A DNA stretch of 57,996 nt from Candidatus Tagabacteria bacterium CG_4_10_14_0_2_um_filter_40_13. GTDB lineage: Bacteria > Patescibacteriota > Minisyncoccia > GCA-002779875. Position 1 is the first letter of the stretch. Every line of letters starts with the position of its first letter. The position numbers were made by a program, and so were the translations under genes. This document shows positions 32,069 to 40,270 of the stretch, piece by piece. The notes beneath the pieces were generated by a model. The model was not told the DNA's origin. It made no database searches and saw only the letters and a list, made by a program, of their open reading frames with translations. The stretch covers positions 1-57,996 of the forward strand of contig PFNV01000040.1 in NCBI GenBank assembly GCA_002792165.1, in the 5' to 3' direction.

Positions 32069-32437
32069 ATGGCGCTGAAAACAAAAAAAGAAAAATCGAC
32101 TATTGCTAAGCCGATTCATCAATCAAAATCATTCGCGGTAATAGAAACTGGCGGGAAACAATATTTGATAAAACCCGGCGACGTTATTCGCATTGAAAGG
32201 ATTGAAAAGCCCAAAAAGGGGGATACTGTTTATTTTGAAAAGGTGCTTCTTTTAGTTAAGGAGGGCGAAATAAAACTCGGCAATCCCTATTTGAAGACCG
32301 TAAAAATCGGCGGGAAATTATTGAAAGAGGGGAGATTTAAAAAAATTACGCATCTAAGATATCATTCCAAAACACGCCAGCAGAGGCGAAAAGGCCATCG
32401 CCAAATTTACAGCGAGGTTAAAATCGGCGAATTTTAG
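32069..32437 (+). CDS. rplU: 50S ribosomal protein bL21
   Basis: 122 aa. FAVIETGGKQYLIKPGD and a basic C-terminus (RQQRRKGHRQ, typical KRRKGYR-like) define L21. An N-terminal extension of about 23 lysine-rich residues precedes the usual start. rplU is normally paired with rpmA; here rpmA is 5.3 kb away on the other strand. Confidence 0.93.
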   Translation: MALKTKKEKSTIAKPIHQSKSFAVIETGGKQYLIKPGDVIRIERIEKPKKGDTVYFEKVLLLVKEGEIKLGNPYLKTVKIGGKLLKEGRFKKITHLRYHSKTRQQRRKGHRQIYSEVKIGEF

Positions 32438-32440
32438 AGA

Positions 32441-32463
32441 TGTGGGATATCGGATATCCCACA
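32441..32463. repeat. Palindrome behind rplU
   Basis: TGTGGGATATC, G, GATATCCCACA: perfect 11-bp arms around one base. A further half-copy (GATATCCC) follows at about 32480. It may act as a bidirectional terminator between convergent rplU and recR, but lacks a T-run. Confidence 0.6.
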
Positions 32464-32494
32464 AAATATTCCACAAGACGATATCCCAAAAATC

Positions 32495-32535
32495 AAAAGT
32501 GTATATTTTCTCCGATCGGTTGATTTATATACTTT
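32495..32535 (-). repeat. Palindromic repeat R1, solitary copy C
   Basis: Inverse orientation to copies A and B, but matching over 41 bp, with core CCGATCGG and GATCGGAGAAAA. No Cas2/PaaX-like gene adjoins it; it lies in the gap between convergent rplU and recR, 0.5 kb from the R2 unit. It cannot be the promoter operator of either neighbour. Confidence 0.85.
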
Positions 32536-32546
32536 ATTTTTATTTT

Positions 32547-33152
32547 TTATTTCCTGTTTTCTAATGCGTTTTTTAGGGTATCTTTGTCTAGATATTCCAG
32601 TTCCGCGCCAGTTGAAATGCCACGCCCAAATCTATTGATTTTTATGGAATATTTTTTAACCAAAGGATCAAGAATTTTTTCAAGATAACGGCACGTGTTA
32701 TCTCCTTCAGCAGTAGCGCTGAATGCCAAAATAATCTCTTTAAGTTCTTTTTGAGAATCATGCTCTATTCGGCCGAACAGTTCTTTAAGGCGAATGTTTT
32801 TTGGAATTGTTTGTCCGAATGGAATAATATCTCCCAAAACAAAATAGAGGCTATTGTAAACCCCGGCTTTTTCGATATTTTCCATATCAGTGTCTTTTTC
32901 TACGACTAAAATGCGGGATTTGTCGCGGTTTATGTTATTGCAAAACCGGCATTCCGAAGAAGTGAAAAAGCGGAAGCACTGATTGCATTGTTTCGTGTCG
33001 CTTCGTAGCGCCAAAAGTAATTCGCCAAGGTTTTTAACAAAATCCGGTTCCTGATTGAGAAGCCAATAAACAAAACGCTGAGCTTGGCGGGGCCCGATAC
33101 CGGGAAAATGTTCAAAGTATTCTCTTAATTTCTGAATTGTATTAGAAGACAT
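32547..33152 (-). CDS. recR: Recombination protein RecR
   Basis: 201 aa. Helix-hairpin-helix FPGIGPRQAQRF, a four-cysteine zinc motif (CNQC ... CRFC), the Toprim core RILVVEKDTDMENIEKAGVY and a C-terminal GRGISTGAELEYLDKDTL. RecR works with RecO/RecF in gap repair. ATG 33152, overlapping the end of dnaB, was chosen over the 15-residue longer frame. Confidence 0.95.
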   Translation of the reverse strand: MSSNTIQKLREYFEHFPGIGPRQAQRFVYWLLNQEPDFVKNLGELLLALRSDTKQCNQCFRFFTSSECRFCNNINRDKSRILVVEKDTDMENIEKAGVYNSLYFVLGDIIPFGQTIPKNIRLKELFGRIEHDSQKELKEIILAFSATAEGDNTCRYLEKILDPLVKKYSIKINRFGRGISTGAELEYLDKDTLKNALENRK

Positions 33153-34530
33153 TGAAATTTTGACTTGAGACAGAAACAAAAGTGACCTTTTTTTCATTGA
33201 AGTACAAGTCGATTTTTCCTATCGGGCCGTTTCTGTGTTTTGCGATATGAATTTCGGCGACATTTTTTCTGTCGGGGTTGGTGTTATCTTTATACTTGTC
33301 TTCTCTATGAATAAACATAACCACGTCGGCATCCTGTTCAATGGCGCCGCTTTCTCGCAAATCGGAAAGCCGGGGAATAGGAGGGTTGCGTTGTTCAACC
33401 GCGCGGCTTAATTGCGATAAAGCCAAGATCGGCACACCCAGCTCCCTGGCAAGAGATTTGAGAGAACGGGAAATTTCCGTCATTTGCTGGACCGGATTAT
33501 CTATCTCGCGGCGCGGAGTAATCAGCTGGATATAATCTATAATCAGAAGCCCTAAACCGCCTTTGTATTGGCGTTCGGCTTCTGTTTGGAGACGGCGCGC
33601 CATCGCGCGTATTTGCAAAACATTCAAAGAAGGCGCGTCTTCAATGAAAAGAGGGGCTTTGGAAAGTTTTCCGAGCGCTTTTTGAAGACGAGAAAAATCT
33701 TCTTTATTGGTTAATTTTCCGTTTCTAAGTTCCCAAGAATCCACTTCAGCTTCCGCCGCCAAGAGCCGATCAACTAATTGCTGCGACGACATTTCCAAAC
33801 TGAAAATTCCTACCGGAATATTGCAATTACAGGAAGCGTGACGGGCTATATCTAGAGCAAGACTGGTTTTTCCAAAAGAAGGTCTTCCCGCTAAAACTAT
33901 AAAATCCGATTTTTGCAATCCGGATAATAAACGGTCTATATCGGGGAATCCCGTCGGAACGCCGCGCAGAACGTCGCCGGATTTATGAACTTTTTCAAGA
34001 CGTTCCCATGCCTCGTCGAGCGCCACTTTAATATTGAGAAAATTTTGTCGCAGAGAGAGACGGGCTATTTTGAAAATACTTTGTTCGGCTTCGTCCAAAA
34101 GAAAATCCAAATCTTCTTCTTCCTTAAATCCTAATTGATTAATATGGTTCGCGGCTTCTATCAGATGCCTTAATATGCTTTTTTTCCGGACTATCTCCGC
34201 GTAATATTTCGCGTTAGACGCGCTGGGCACGCCATTGATAAGTTCAGCGAGATAAGTGTTGCCGCCCACTTGGTCAAGTTGCTGTTTTTCTTTTAATCGG
34301 CTCGCTACAGACAGCACATCAATGGGCGCGTGCTGATTGAATAAATCATACATGGCGCCGTATATCCAATTATGATTTTCGCGATAAAAATCGTTGGGAA
34401 TCAGAAGATCCGCAACCTGAAGCATGACGTTTCCGTCGAGCATAATTGCTCCCAAAGCCGACATTTCCGCTTCAAGGTCTTGAGGAGGCATGCGAAGAAA
34501 TGACGTTGTATTTATTTTTTTCCCCGGCAT
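33142..34530 (-). CDS. dnaB: Replicative DNA helicase DnaB
   Basis: 462 aa. N-terminal domain starts at PPQDLEAEMSALGAIM; the RecA-like motor has the P-loop RPSFGKTSLALDIARHAS, Walker B GLLIIDYIQL and SRSLKSLARELGVPILALSQL. No intein. It unwinds DNA at the fork. It directly follows cysS on the minus strand. Confidence 0.95.
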   Translation of the reverse strand: MPGKKINTTSFLRMPPQDLEAEMSALGAIMLDGNVMLQVADLLIPNDFYRENHNWIYGAMYDLFNQHAPIDVLSVASRLKEKQQLDQVGGNTYLAELINGVPSASNAKYYAEIVRKKSILRHLIEAANHINQLGFKEEEDLDFLLDEAEQSIFKIARLSLRQNFLNIKVALDEAWERLEKVHKSGDVLRGVPTGFPDIDRLLSGLQKSDFIVLAGRPSFGKTSLALDIARHASCNCNIPVGIFSLEMSSQQLVDRLLAAEAEVDSWELRNGKLTNKEDFSRLQKALGKLSKAPLFIEDAPSLNVLQIRAMARRLQTEAERQYKGGLGLLIIDYIQLITPRREIDNPVQQMTEISRSLKSLARELGVPILALSQLSRAVEQRNPPIPRLSDLRESGAIEQDADVVMFIHREDKYKDNTNPDRKNVAEIHIAKHRNGPIGKIDLYFNEKKVTFVSVSSQNFNVF

Positions 34531-35934
34531 TTATGGATTATCCTGCTTTATTTTTGTAATTTCTGTTCCCGTATTGTTATCTTTAATCATCCAGCCGATT
34601 TTTTCAAGTTTTTGACGGATTTCATCGGCTTCCTGCCATTTTTTTTCTTTACGCAAAATTTTGCGTTGTTCTACTAAAGAAATTATTTCGGTTGGGACAG
34701 AAGATGCCTTGATTTCTTTCAACCCTAAACCGAAAATTTCGTCAAATTTCAATATTAATTCGCGTTTTTGGAAGTAAGGTAATTTTTTATGCCGGGCTAC
34801 TTCCCATAAAATTGCCAGCGCTTTTGGCATATTTAAATCGTCGTTTACGGCTTCTAAAAATTTTTCTTCCATTTGACGAGTCATCGCAGGATCAGCTCCG
34901 GTCTCATTATCGTTTTTCAACTCCAGAATAGTTTGTTTTAAATTTTCCAGGGCATTCTGCGCCGCTCCCAGATTTTCCAAAGAAAAATCCAAAGACGCGC
35001 GGTAATGCGCCGTGAGAGTAAAATATCTGAAAGCAAGAGGAGAAAATCCTTTTTCTTCAAGTTCCGCTATAGTATATAAACCTCCTTTCGATTTCGAAAT
35101 TTTTTTTCCCTTAAAAACAAGGAAGGCTCCGTGCATCCAAAAGTTCACGAATTTTTTTCCGGTTGCGGCTTCGCTTTGCGCGATTTCGTTTGTATGATGA
35201 ATCGGAATATGGTCAATCCCTCCGGTATGAATATCGAAACTATCTCCGAGATATTTCATCGACATTGCCGAACATTCAATGTGCCATCCAGGAAATCCCA
35301 ATCCCCATGGACTTTGCCATTCCTGCTGACGCTTTCCCGGTTTGTCGGAAAATTTCCATAAAGCGAAATCAGTTTTATTTTTTTTGTCCCGCATTTCCGT
35401 TCTCTTGCCGGCTTCAAGTCCTTCTATTTGCAGTTTCGCTAATTTGGCGTAATCTTTGAACTTGCCGGTATCAAAATAAATTCCGTCATCGGTCTTGTAT
35501 GTATATCCTTTTTCTTCAAGCTTTTTTATCAATTCGATTTGCTCTTTTATATGTTCAGTAGCTTTTGTCCAAATATCAGGCTCGATTATATTCAGTTTTT
35601 TAAAGTCATCGCGGAAAATTTGCCAATAATAATCTGCGATATCTTTAGCTTTTTTCCCTTCTTCTGCGGCCGCTTTTTCTATTTTATCTTCTCCTTCGTC
35701 CGCATTACTGGTCAATTGCCCAACATCAGTTATATTCATCACATGTTTAATTTTGAATCCATTAAGAGACAGAACTCTTTTTAAAATATCGGGGAAAATA
35801 TAACTTCTTAAATTTCCGATATGCTGGTACCAATAAACAGTCGGTCCGCAGGTATAAATTCCCACTTGCTTGTTTTTCAGCGGCCTGAAAATTTCTTTTT
35901 TACGGGTGAGGGTATTGTATAATCTAAGGTCCAT
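34531..35934 (-). CDS. cysS: Cysteinyl-tRNA synthetase
   Basis: 467 aa, class I. TCGPTVYWYQHIGNLRSY (HIGH-like HIGN), zinc-binding Cys/His incl. GWHIECSAM, KKISKSKGG (KMSKS-like) and a C-terminal helical domain. The start at 35934 gives the usual MDLRLYNTLTRKKE; a longer frame to 35991 would run into the divergent promoters. Confidence 0.95.
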   Translation of the reverse strand: MDLRLYNTLTRKKEIFRPLKNKQVGIYTCGPTVYWYQHIGNLRSYIFPDILKRVLSLNGFKIKHVMNITDVGQLTSNADEGEDKIEKAAAEEGKKAKDIADYYWQIFRDDFKKLNIIEPDIWTKATEHIKEQIELIKKLEEKGYTYKTDDGIYFDTGKFKDYAKLAKLQIEGLEAGKRTEMRDKKNKTDFALWKFSDKPGKRQQEWQSPWGLGFPGWHIECSAMSMKYLGDSFDIHTGGIDHIPIHHTNEIAQSEAATGKKFVNFWMHGAFLVFKGKKISKSKGGLYTIAELEEKGFSPLAFRYFTLTAHYRASLDFSLENLGAAQNALENLKQTILELKNDNETGADPAMTRQMEEKFLEAVNDDLNMPKALAILWEVARHKKLPYFQKRELILKFDEIFGLGLKEIKASSVPTEIISLVEQRKILRKEKKWQEADEIRQKLEKIGWMIKDNNTGTEITKIKQDNP

Positions 35935-35952
35935 ATACACAAAAAGTATATC

Positions 35953-35981
35953 ATTATAAAAAACTTCATTCAAAGCGCCAA
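35953..35981 (-). promoter_or_regulatory. cysS-dnaB-recR promoter
   Basis: TTGGCG (35981-35976), 17 bp, TATAAT (35958-35953). Predicted leader about 12 nt. Divergent from the S41 protease promoter. Confidence 0.6.
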
Positions 35982-36034
35982 AAATGTTCATTAGTTGTTG
36001 ACGAATGGGTATTTTAAATTAAATAAAAATGGTG

Positions 36035-36063
36035 TTGACCTCTCGAATTGTTTTTGCGATAAT
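36035..36063 (+). promoter_or_regulatory. S41 protease promoter (predicted leaderless)
   Basis: TTGACC (36035-36040), 17 bp, GATAAT (36058-36063). Transcription should begin at about 36070, next to ATG 36071. Confidence 0.6.
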
Positions 36064-36070
36064 GGAACAT

Positions 36071-37303
36071 ATGTTGCCCGGACCTGTTAAAAAAACAATA
36101 TTTTGGGGAATAATTACGGCGCTTCTTACGGCTATTTTTATAGCGGGCGTTTATTTGGGTTACGCCAACCGGCCGGCAATTCAGAAAGTGACGGCATTGT
36201 TTAATAAAGAATCTGCGATACAATCCGCGCAGCAAATTGATTTTGCGCCATTTTGGGCCGCGTGGAACGCTATTGAAACAAAATATGTGGGCCGCGGAGA
36301 TTTGGATCGCCAAAAAATGATTTGGGGTACGATTGAAGGCCTGGCGAAGTCCTTAGATGATCCCTATAGCGTCTTTTTTCCGCCTGAAGAAGCCGAGCTT
36401 TTTACAACCAGCGTGAAAGGAGAATTCTCGGGTGTTGGCATGGAAATAGGAATGCGAGATAAAACCCTGACCATTATTACGCCGCTGAAAGACACGCCGG
36501 CTTATCGCGCCGGACTGAAAACGGGCGACAAAATTTTGAAAATTAACGGCACGTCAACGGCCGATATGACCGTTGACGAAGCAGTTTTTCTCATAAGAGG
36601 GGAGAGGGGAACGCCTGTTACCATCAATATTTTCCGTGAAGGAGAAAAACAATCGCGCGATATCAAACTTATCCGCGATGTAATAAATATTCCCGTTGTA
36701 GATACGGAAAAAAGGGAAGACGGAATTTTTATAATAAGATTGTATAATTTTTCGGAAAATTCCCCCGGTTATTTCAGAAACGCGCTGAGAAAAATGATAG
36801 AGTCGGGAAGCAATAAATTGATTCTTGATTTGCGCGGAAACGCCGGAGGATATTTGGAAGCAAGCGTTGATATTGCCAGTTGGTTTTTGCCGGCCGGAAA
36901 AATAATCGCGATTGAAGACTTCGGAAATAATAAGCGAGAAGATTACAGGAGCAGGGGTTACGATATTTTTAAAAATCTTCCCTTTGTGATTTTAGTCGAC
37001 CAAGGAAGCGCGTCAGCCGCGGAAATTCTTGCCGGAGCGCTGCAGGATCATAAAGTCGCCACATTGATAGGGCAAAAAACTTTCGGCAAAGGATCGGTTC
37101 AGGAATTAGTTCCCATTACCGACAAAACTTCTTTCAAAATAACCGTTGCCCGCTGGCTTACTCCCAGCGGCAGGTCAATTTCCGAAAAAGGTTTGAATCC
37201 CGACATATCGGTTGAAGTAGCCGAAAAAGATCTCGAAGCAGGGTATGATCCTCAAATGCAAAAAGCTCTGGAAGTATTAAAAACATTAGCGCTCAAACCG
37301 TAA
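36071..37303 (+). CDS. C-terminal processing peptidase (S41 family)
   Basis: 410 aa. Signal anchor near residues 8-28, helical region, PDZ domain (about 95-180; GEFSGVGMEIG ... AGLKTGDKILKING), S41 catalytic domain with the nucleophile in DQGSASAAEILAGAL and the catalytic lysine in KTFGKGSVQE. It cuts exported proteins from their C-terminus. Upstream ATGs (36029, 36062) lie in or before the promoter and are rejected. Confidence 0.9.
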   Translation: MLPGPVKKTIFWGIITALLTAIFIAGVYLGYANRPAIQKVTALFNKESAIQSAQQIDFAPFWAAWNAIETKYVGRGDLDRQKMIWGTIEGLAKSLDDPYSVFFPPEEAELFTTSVKGEFSGVGMEIGMRDKTLTIITPLKDTPAYRAGLKTGDKILKINGTSTADMTVDEAVFLIRGERGTPVTINIFREGEKQSRDIKLIRDVINIPVVDTEKREDGIFIIRLYNFSENSPGYFRNALRKMIESGSNKLILDLRGNAGGYLEASVDIASWFLPAGKIIAIEDFGNNKREDYRSRGYDIFKNLPFVILVDQGSASAAEILAGALQDHKVATLIGQKTFGKGSVQELVPITDKTSFKITVARWLTPSGRSISEKGLNPDISVEVAEKDLEAGYDPQMQKALEVLKTLALKP

Positions 37304-37307
37304 AATT

Positions 37308-37757
37308 ATGAAAATCATTTTATTACAGGATGTTCCCGGCGTCGGGAAAAAATGGGAAGTAAAACAAGAAAAGGGCGGTTATGGCCGCAACTATCTTTTA
37401 GCGCGCAATTTAGCCATTCTGGCAACGCCAAATGCATTAAAAGACGCCGAGCTAAAACAGAAGCAGGAAATTCAGAAAAGAGCCCTTCATGAAGATTTAT
37501 TCGGCAAATCGCTTGAAAGTTTGAAAGATTCCGTTATTGTGATTGAAAGAAAGGCGAATGAAAAAGGGCATCTATTTGACGGTGTCGATGTGAAAGAAAT
37601 CGCCGGACTTCTTGAAGAAAAATTAAAAGGAGAAATTTCCCCCGACTATATTCAGCTCGAAAAGCCGATTAAAGAAATAGGACGACACGAAATTACAATT
37701 CAAAAAGGGGACAGTAAAGCGTCTTTTATGATAGAGATTAAAGTAAAAGAAAATTAA
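37308..37757 (+). CDS. rplI: 50S ribosomal protein bL9
   Basis: 149 aa. MKIILLQDVPGVGKKWEVKQEKGGYGRNYLLARNLA is the N-terminal L9 domain with its long-helix start; the C-terminal domain ends ITIQKGDSKASFMIEIKV. L9 spans from L1 to neighbouring ribosomes. Many CPR groups are reported to lack L9, so its presence is informative. It overlaps the end of rpmA (other strand) by 4 nt. Confidence 0.93.
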   Translation: MKIILLQDVPGVGKKWEVKQEKGGYGRNYLLARNLAILATPNALKDAELKQKQEIQKRALHEDLFGKSLESLKDSVIVIERKANEKGHLFDGVDVKEIAGLLEEKLKGEISPDYIQLEKPIKEIGRHEITIQKGDSKASFMIEIKVKEN

Positions 37758-38032
37758 ATTTGCCGCACGCTGATTAAAGGCAAAGTTTTATTTTTACCGT
37801 CGAAATTTGTTTTGCGTTTTGTGGAAAATTTTACTATACCGTGGATGGCGGAATAAAGCGTATCGTCTCTGCCGCGACGGACATTTTTACCGGGAAGTAT
37901 CCTGTTTCCCCGCTGGCGCACTAAAATAGAGCCGGGTTGCGCAATTTGGCCGGCAAAAAGTTTCACTCCTAAAAATTTAGGTTGGGAGTCGCGGACATTT
38001 TTAGTTGTACCTCCGGATTTAGTATGTGCCAT
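37754..38032 (-). CDS. rpmA: 50S ribosomal protein bL27
   Basis: 92 aa. MAHTKSGGTTKNVRDSQPKFLGVK and GSILVRQRGNRILPGKNVRRGRDDTLYSAIHG are typical L27, including the Ala-His-Lys-rich tail that reaches the peptidyl-transferase centre. The G-S-T tail variant lacks the cleavable extension of Firmicutes. Separate from rplU and convergent with rplI. Confidence 0.92.
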   Translation of the reverse strand: MAHTKSGGTTKNVRDSQPKFLGVKLFAGQIAQPGSILVRQRGNRILPGKNVRRGRDDTLYSAIHGIVKFSTKRKTNFDGKNKTLPLISVRQI

Positions 38033-38037
38033 TTTTG

Positions 38038-38066
38038 TTTACGGGCGTTGGCAGGGTAGCCATAAT
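38038..38066 (+). promoter_or_regulatory. Promoter of the Ada/sunset-like gene
   Basis: TTTACG (38038-38043), 17 bp, CATAAT (38061-38066). Predicted start about 38073, 4 nt before ATG 38077. It overlaps the divergent rpmA start region. Confidence 0.45.
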
Positions 38067-38076
38067 TAACAATAAT

Positions 38077-38436
38077 ATGTTTAATCTATCAAGCGAGGTT
38101 AAAAAAGTCAAGACTCGGATAAAGCCGTTTGAAAACGACCTGATTATTGTCGTGATTATTATTTTGGTTACGCTTACATCTTTTGGTTTGTATAAATTGG
38201 CGGAACTAAGAGAAAATAAAACGCCTATTACAATAGAAAGGAAAACCGCAATAGGAGAGAATGGTATTTTAAATACGGAAAAACTTTTCGTGGCCAGTAA
38301 AAATGGCGCAAAATATTATTATCCCTGGTGTTCAGGGGTTTCCAGAATCAAAGAAGAAAATAAGGTTTGGTTTTCTACCAAAGAAGAAGCCGAAACTGCC
38401 GGCTACGCCCCGGCCGCCAACTGCAAAGGGCTGTAG
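38077..38436 (+). CDS. Membrane-anchored protein with Ada/sunset-like metal-binding tail
   Basis: 119 aa. Basic N-terminus, one membrane helix (about 20-42), then a short domain FVASKNGAKYYYPWCSG ... FSTKEEAETAGYAPAANCKGL. The pattern (aromatic, P-W-C, KEEAExAGY, N-C) resembles Ada zinc-binding or sunset domains: a small fold stabilised by two cysteines, often bound to nucleic acid or nuclease partners. Exact function unknown. It converges with the nuclease gene at 38440. Confidence 0.65.
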   Translation: MFNLSSEVKKVKTRIKPFENDLIIVVIIILVTLTSFGLYKLAELRENKTPITIERKTAIGENGILNTEKLFVASKNGAKYYYPWCSGVSRIKEENKVWFSTKEEAETAGYAPAANCKGL

Positions 38437-38439
38437 GTT

Positions 38440-39528
38440 TTACGCTCCGGGTTTTTTCTTTGTAGCCTTGAGAATGGAGAACTGCTTTTTTTTGGCGACC
38501 TCGTCCCATTTGCCAATTTCCTCCAAAATCTCTTTTATTTTTTTCATATCATAAATAAAACGTTCCTGTAATGTTTTAGTCAGATAACAATTTTCGCCAA
38601 AAACTCTTTCCACATTCTCGTGAGCCATAAATTCATAAATGGATGACTGCAGTTCAGTTAGGCGCTTGCTATTTTTTTGATTTTGGCTTTTCAAATCGAA
38701 ATATTCTTTTATGATCTTTTCTATTTCTTTTTGACCCGGAATTTCTTTTGCCTTACTTTGATACAAATGTTTCCACATCGGGCATCTTGGCCGATAGCCG
38801 CACCAATCGCAAAGAGGGGAGGGATGTGGCGGAAAATCATAATTATTCTCAATGCGTTTTTTAATTTCATTAATAAGTTCAATGACAAAATCTTTCGTTT
38901 TTTCCAAGTCTTCTTTAGAACGGCTGGTGGTTATTTTTTCTCCGTGTTTTAAAAAATATAAACTTAATTTTATATTTTCCGGCTTGATATGCGGCCATCT
39001 GCGGGAAATACCCAAGTGGTAAATTGACATCTGAAGGTCTTTGTCGAGATTTTCCTGCGAGGGCATTCTGCGCGATGTTTTATAGTCGATAATCTCAAAA
39101 ATATCGGTATTTGATATTTTATCAATCCGGTCGATAATGCCGGTTAAAACGTGCTTTTCTTCGTTTTCTTGTTCGGATACTAAAACTTCGAATCTGGATT
39201 CCAATTCGAGTGCGTTGAAATTCCAAGGCTGGTTCAGCCGGTAAAAATTTTTCAGAAGGGAAATACCGTCCTCGCAATAAGCTTTGTCTTCTTCGAAATT
39301 AAGATTAGTGATTTCTTTATTCTGCCAAATCGTTCTAAAGCGATCTATGACCTCGTCTAAAGTAGGGTATAGGGGCGTGCGCTCAAACATAAATTTGAGA
39401 CAATTATGTATCATTGCGCCGAAAACAGCTTCCAAACCTTTTGGAACTCTGATTCTGTCGATTTCCTGAAATTTAAATCTTAGCGGACATTGCTGATAAG
39501 TTGTTAGGGCAGAATAAGAAGTGCGCAT
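38440..39528 (-). CDS. RecB/Cas4-type PD-(D/E)XK exonuclease with Fe-S cysteines
   Basis: 362 aa. YSALTTYQQCPLRFKF (first Cys), GIIDRIDKI, EIIDYKTSR (the D and E-x-K of PDDEXK_1) and CDWCGYRPRCPMW (three more Cys) give a 4Fe-4S nuclease like AddB/Cas4. A charged helical tail (about 270-360) follows. No helicase or cas genes adjoin it, so a DNA-repair role is the simpler view. Confidence 0.8.
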   Translation of the reverse strand: MRTSYSALTTYQQCPLRFKFQEIDRIRVPKGLEAVFGAMIHNCLKFMFERTPLYPTLDEVIDRFRTIWQNKEITNLNFEEDKAYCEDGISLLKNFYRLNQPWNFNALELESRFEVLVSEQENEEKHVLTGIIDRIDKISNTDIFEIIDYKTSRRMPSQENLDKDLQMSIYHLGISRRWPHIKPENIKLSLYFLKHGEKITTSRSKEDLEKTKDFVIELINEIKKRIENNYDFPPHPSPLCDWCGYRPRCPMWKHLYQSKAKEIPGQKEIEKIIKEYFDLKSQNQKNSKRLTELQSSIYEFMAHENVERVFGENCYLTKTLQERFIYDMKKIKEILEEIGKWDEVAKKKQFSILKATKKKPGA

Positions 39529-39612
39529 TTATTAAATTTATCATTATTGACGAGTTTTGTAAAAAATATGATAGTCTTTATATCTTGTGCGACATTTGGT
39601 ATTATTAAAAAT

Positions 39613-39869
39613 ATGACAACAAATAAAACGGTAAGAAAAAACACGATTTCAATTTATGGATCGAAGCGATAGACATTCTCGGAAAATACAAATCAAAAAG
39701 AGGAAAAGTGAATATAATAAAAGGCAAACGAGGATTTACAAAGGTTGAATGGGAAAAAAAGGATTTGCAAAATCTTTCAGAAATTAAAAATAAAATGTCC
39801 ACCTATAAAAGTAAAGCGCCCGTCCCTAAATGGTTTAATGAAGTATCTAAAGTTGGCAGGGAACTATAA
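39613..39869 (+). pseudogene. Small gene interrupted by a frameshift in an A-run
   Basis: ATG 39613 opens MTTNKTVRKN and soon meets a stop; the +1-shifted frame from 39642 runs 75 codons to TAA 39867 with clearly protein-like content (HDFNLWIEAIDILGKY, KGKRGFTKVEWEKKDL, PKWFNEVSKVGREL). The two join exactly if the A6 run at 39636-39641 had one more A, giving an 85-aa protein. No family recognised. Sequencing error, real mutation or slippage-based decoding are all possible. This gene fills the gap 39529-39939. Confidence 0.6.
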
Positions 39870-39939
39870 ATTCAACAAGATCGCCTAAAATATAGAGGTT
39901 CGCACAATAATGCTTTTGCGACATTCTAACGTTTTGTTT

Positions 39940-40236
39940 TTATTGTGGAAGTTTAGGTTGGCCCTCTATGAAATTTGGCAATTCTCCCCGCTTTAATCTT
40001 TCGGCATTTTCGACAAACGAACGCCACAGAAGATTATAAAAAATATTCCAAACGTATTGCGCGGGAACCGCTAAGTATCTGTTCCAGGTATATTGCGTTG
40101 TTTGCCAAACGAACGAGAGATTCTCCTGGACGGCCTGTTTTTGAAAAACTGCTTTAAGGCTTATGCCAAAAAAGCCCAATACGACGATTGCTATAAACAG
40201 AAGCACAACGAACTTGATAAGACCTTCATTCACCAT
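39940..40236 (-). CDS. Small membrane protein of unknown function
   Basis: 98 aa. One strong N-terminal helix (about 5-28, GLIKFVVLLFIAIVVLGFFG), then a tryptophan- and tyrosine-rich amphipathic region. No motif recognised. It follows the M23 peptidase gene on the minus strand with a 34-nt gap. Similar one-helix proteins are common in CPR operons. Confidence 0.6.
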   Translation of the reverse strand: MVNEGLIKFVVLLFIAIVVLGFFGISLKAVFQKQAVQENLSFVWQTTQYTWNRYLAVPAQYVWNIFYNLLWRSFVENAERLKRGELPNFIEGQPKLPQ

Positions 40237-40270
40237 ACATTTATTATATCAAATTGAACAGATTAAAGCA

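Noticed and set aside
38440..39528. RecB/Cas4-like nuclease as a CRISPR Cas4
   Set aside because: Same absence of CRISPR context; single general-purpose PDDEXK nucleases of this type are common outside CRISPR loci.
39585..39925. 9-bp direct repeat TGCGACATT on both sides of the frameshifted gene, as a possible target duplication
   Set aside because: A 9-mer shared within about 340 bp is fairly likely by chance, and no element ends or transposase are seen.
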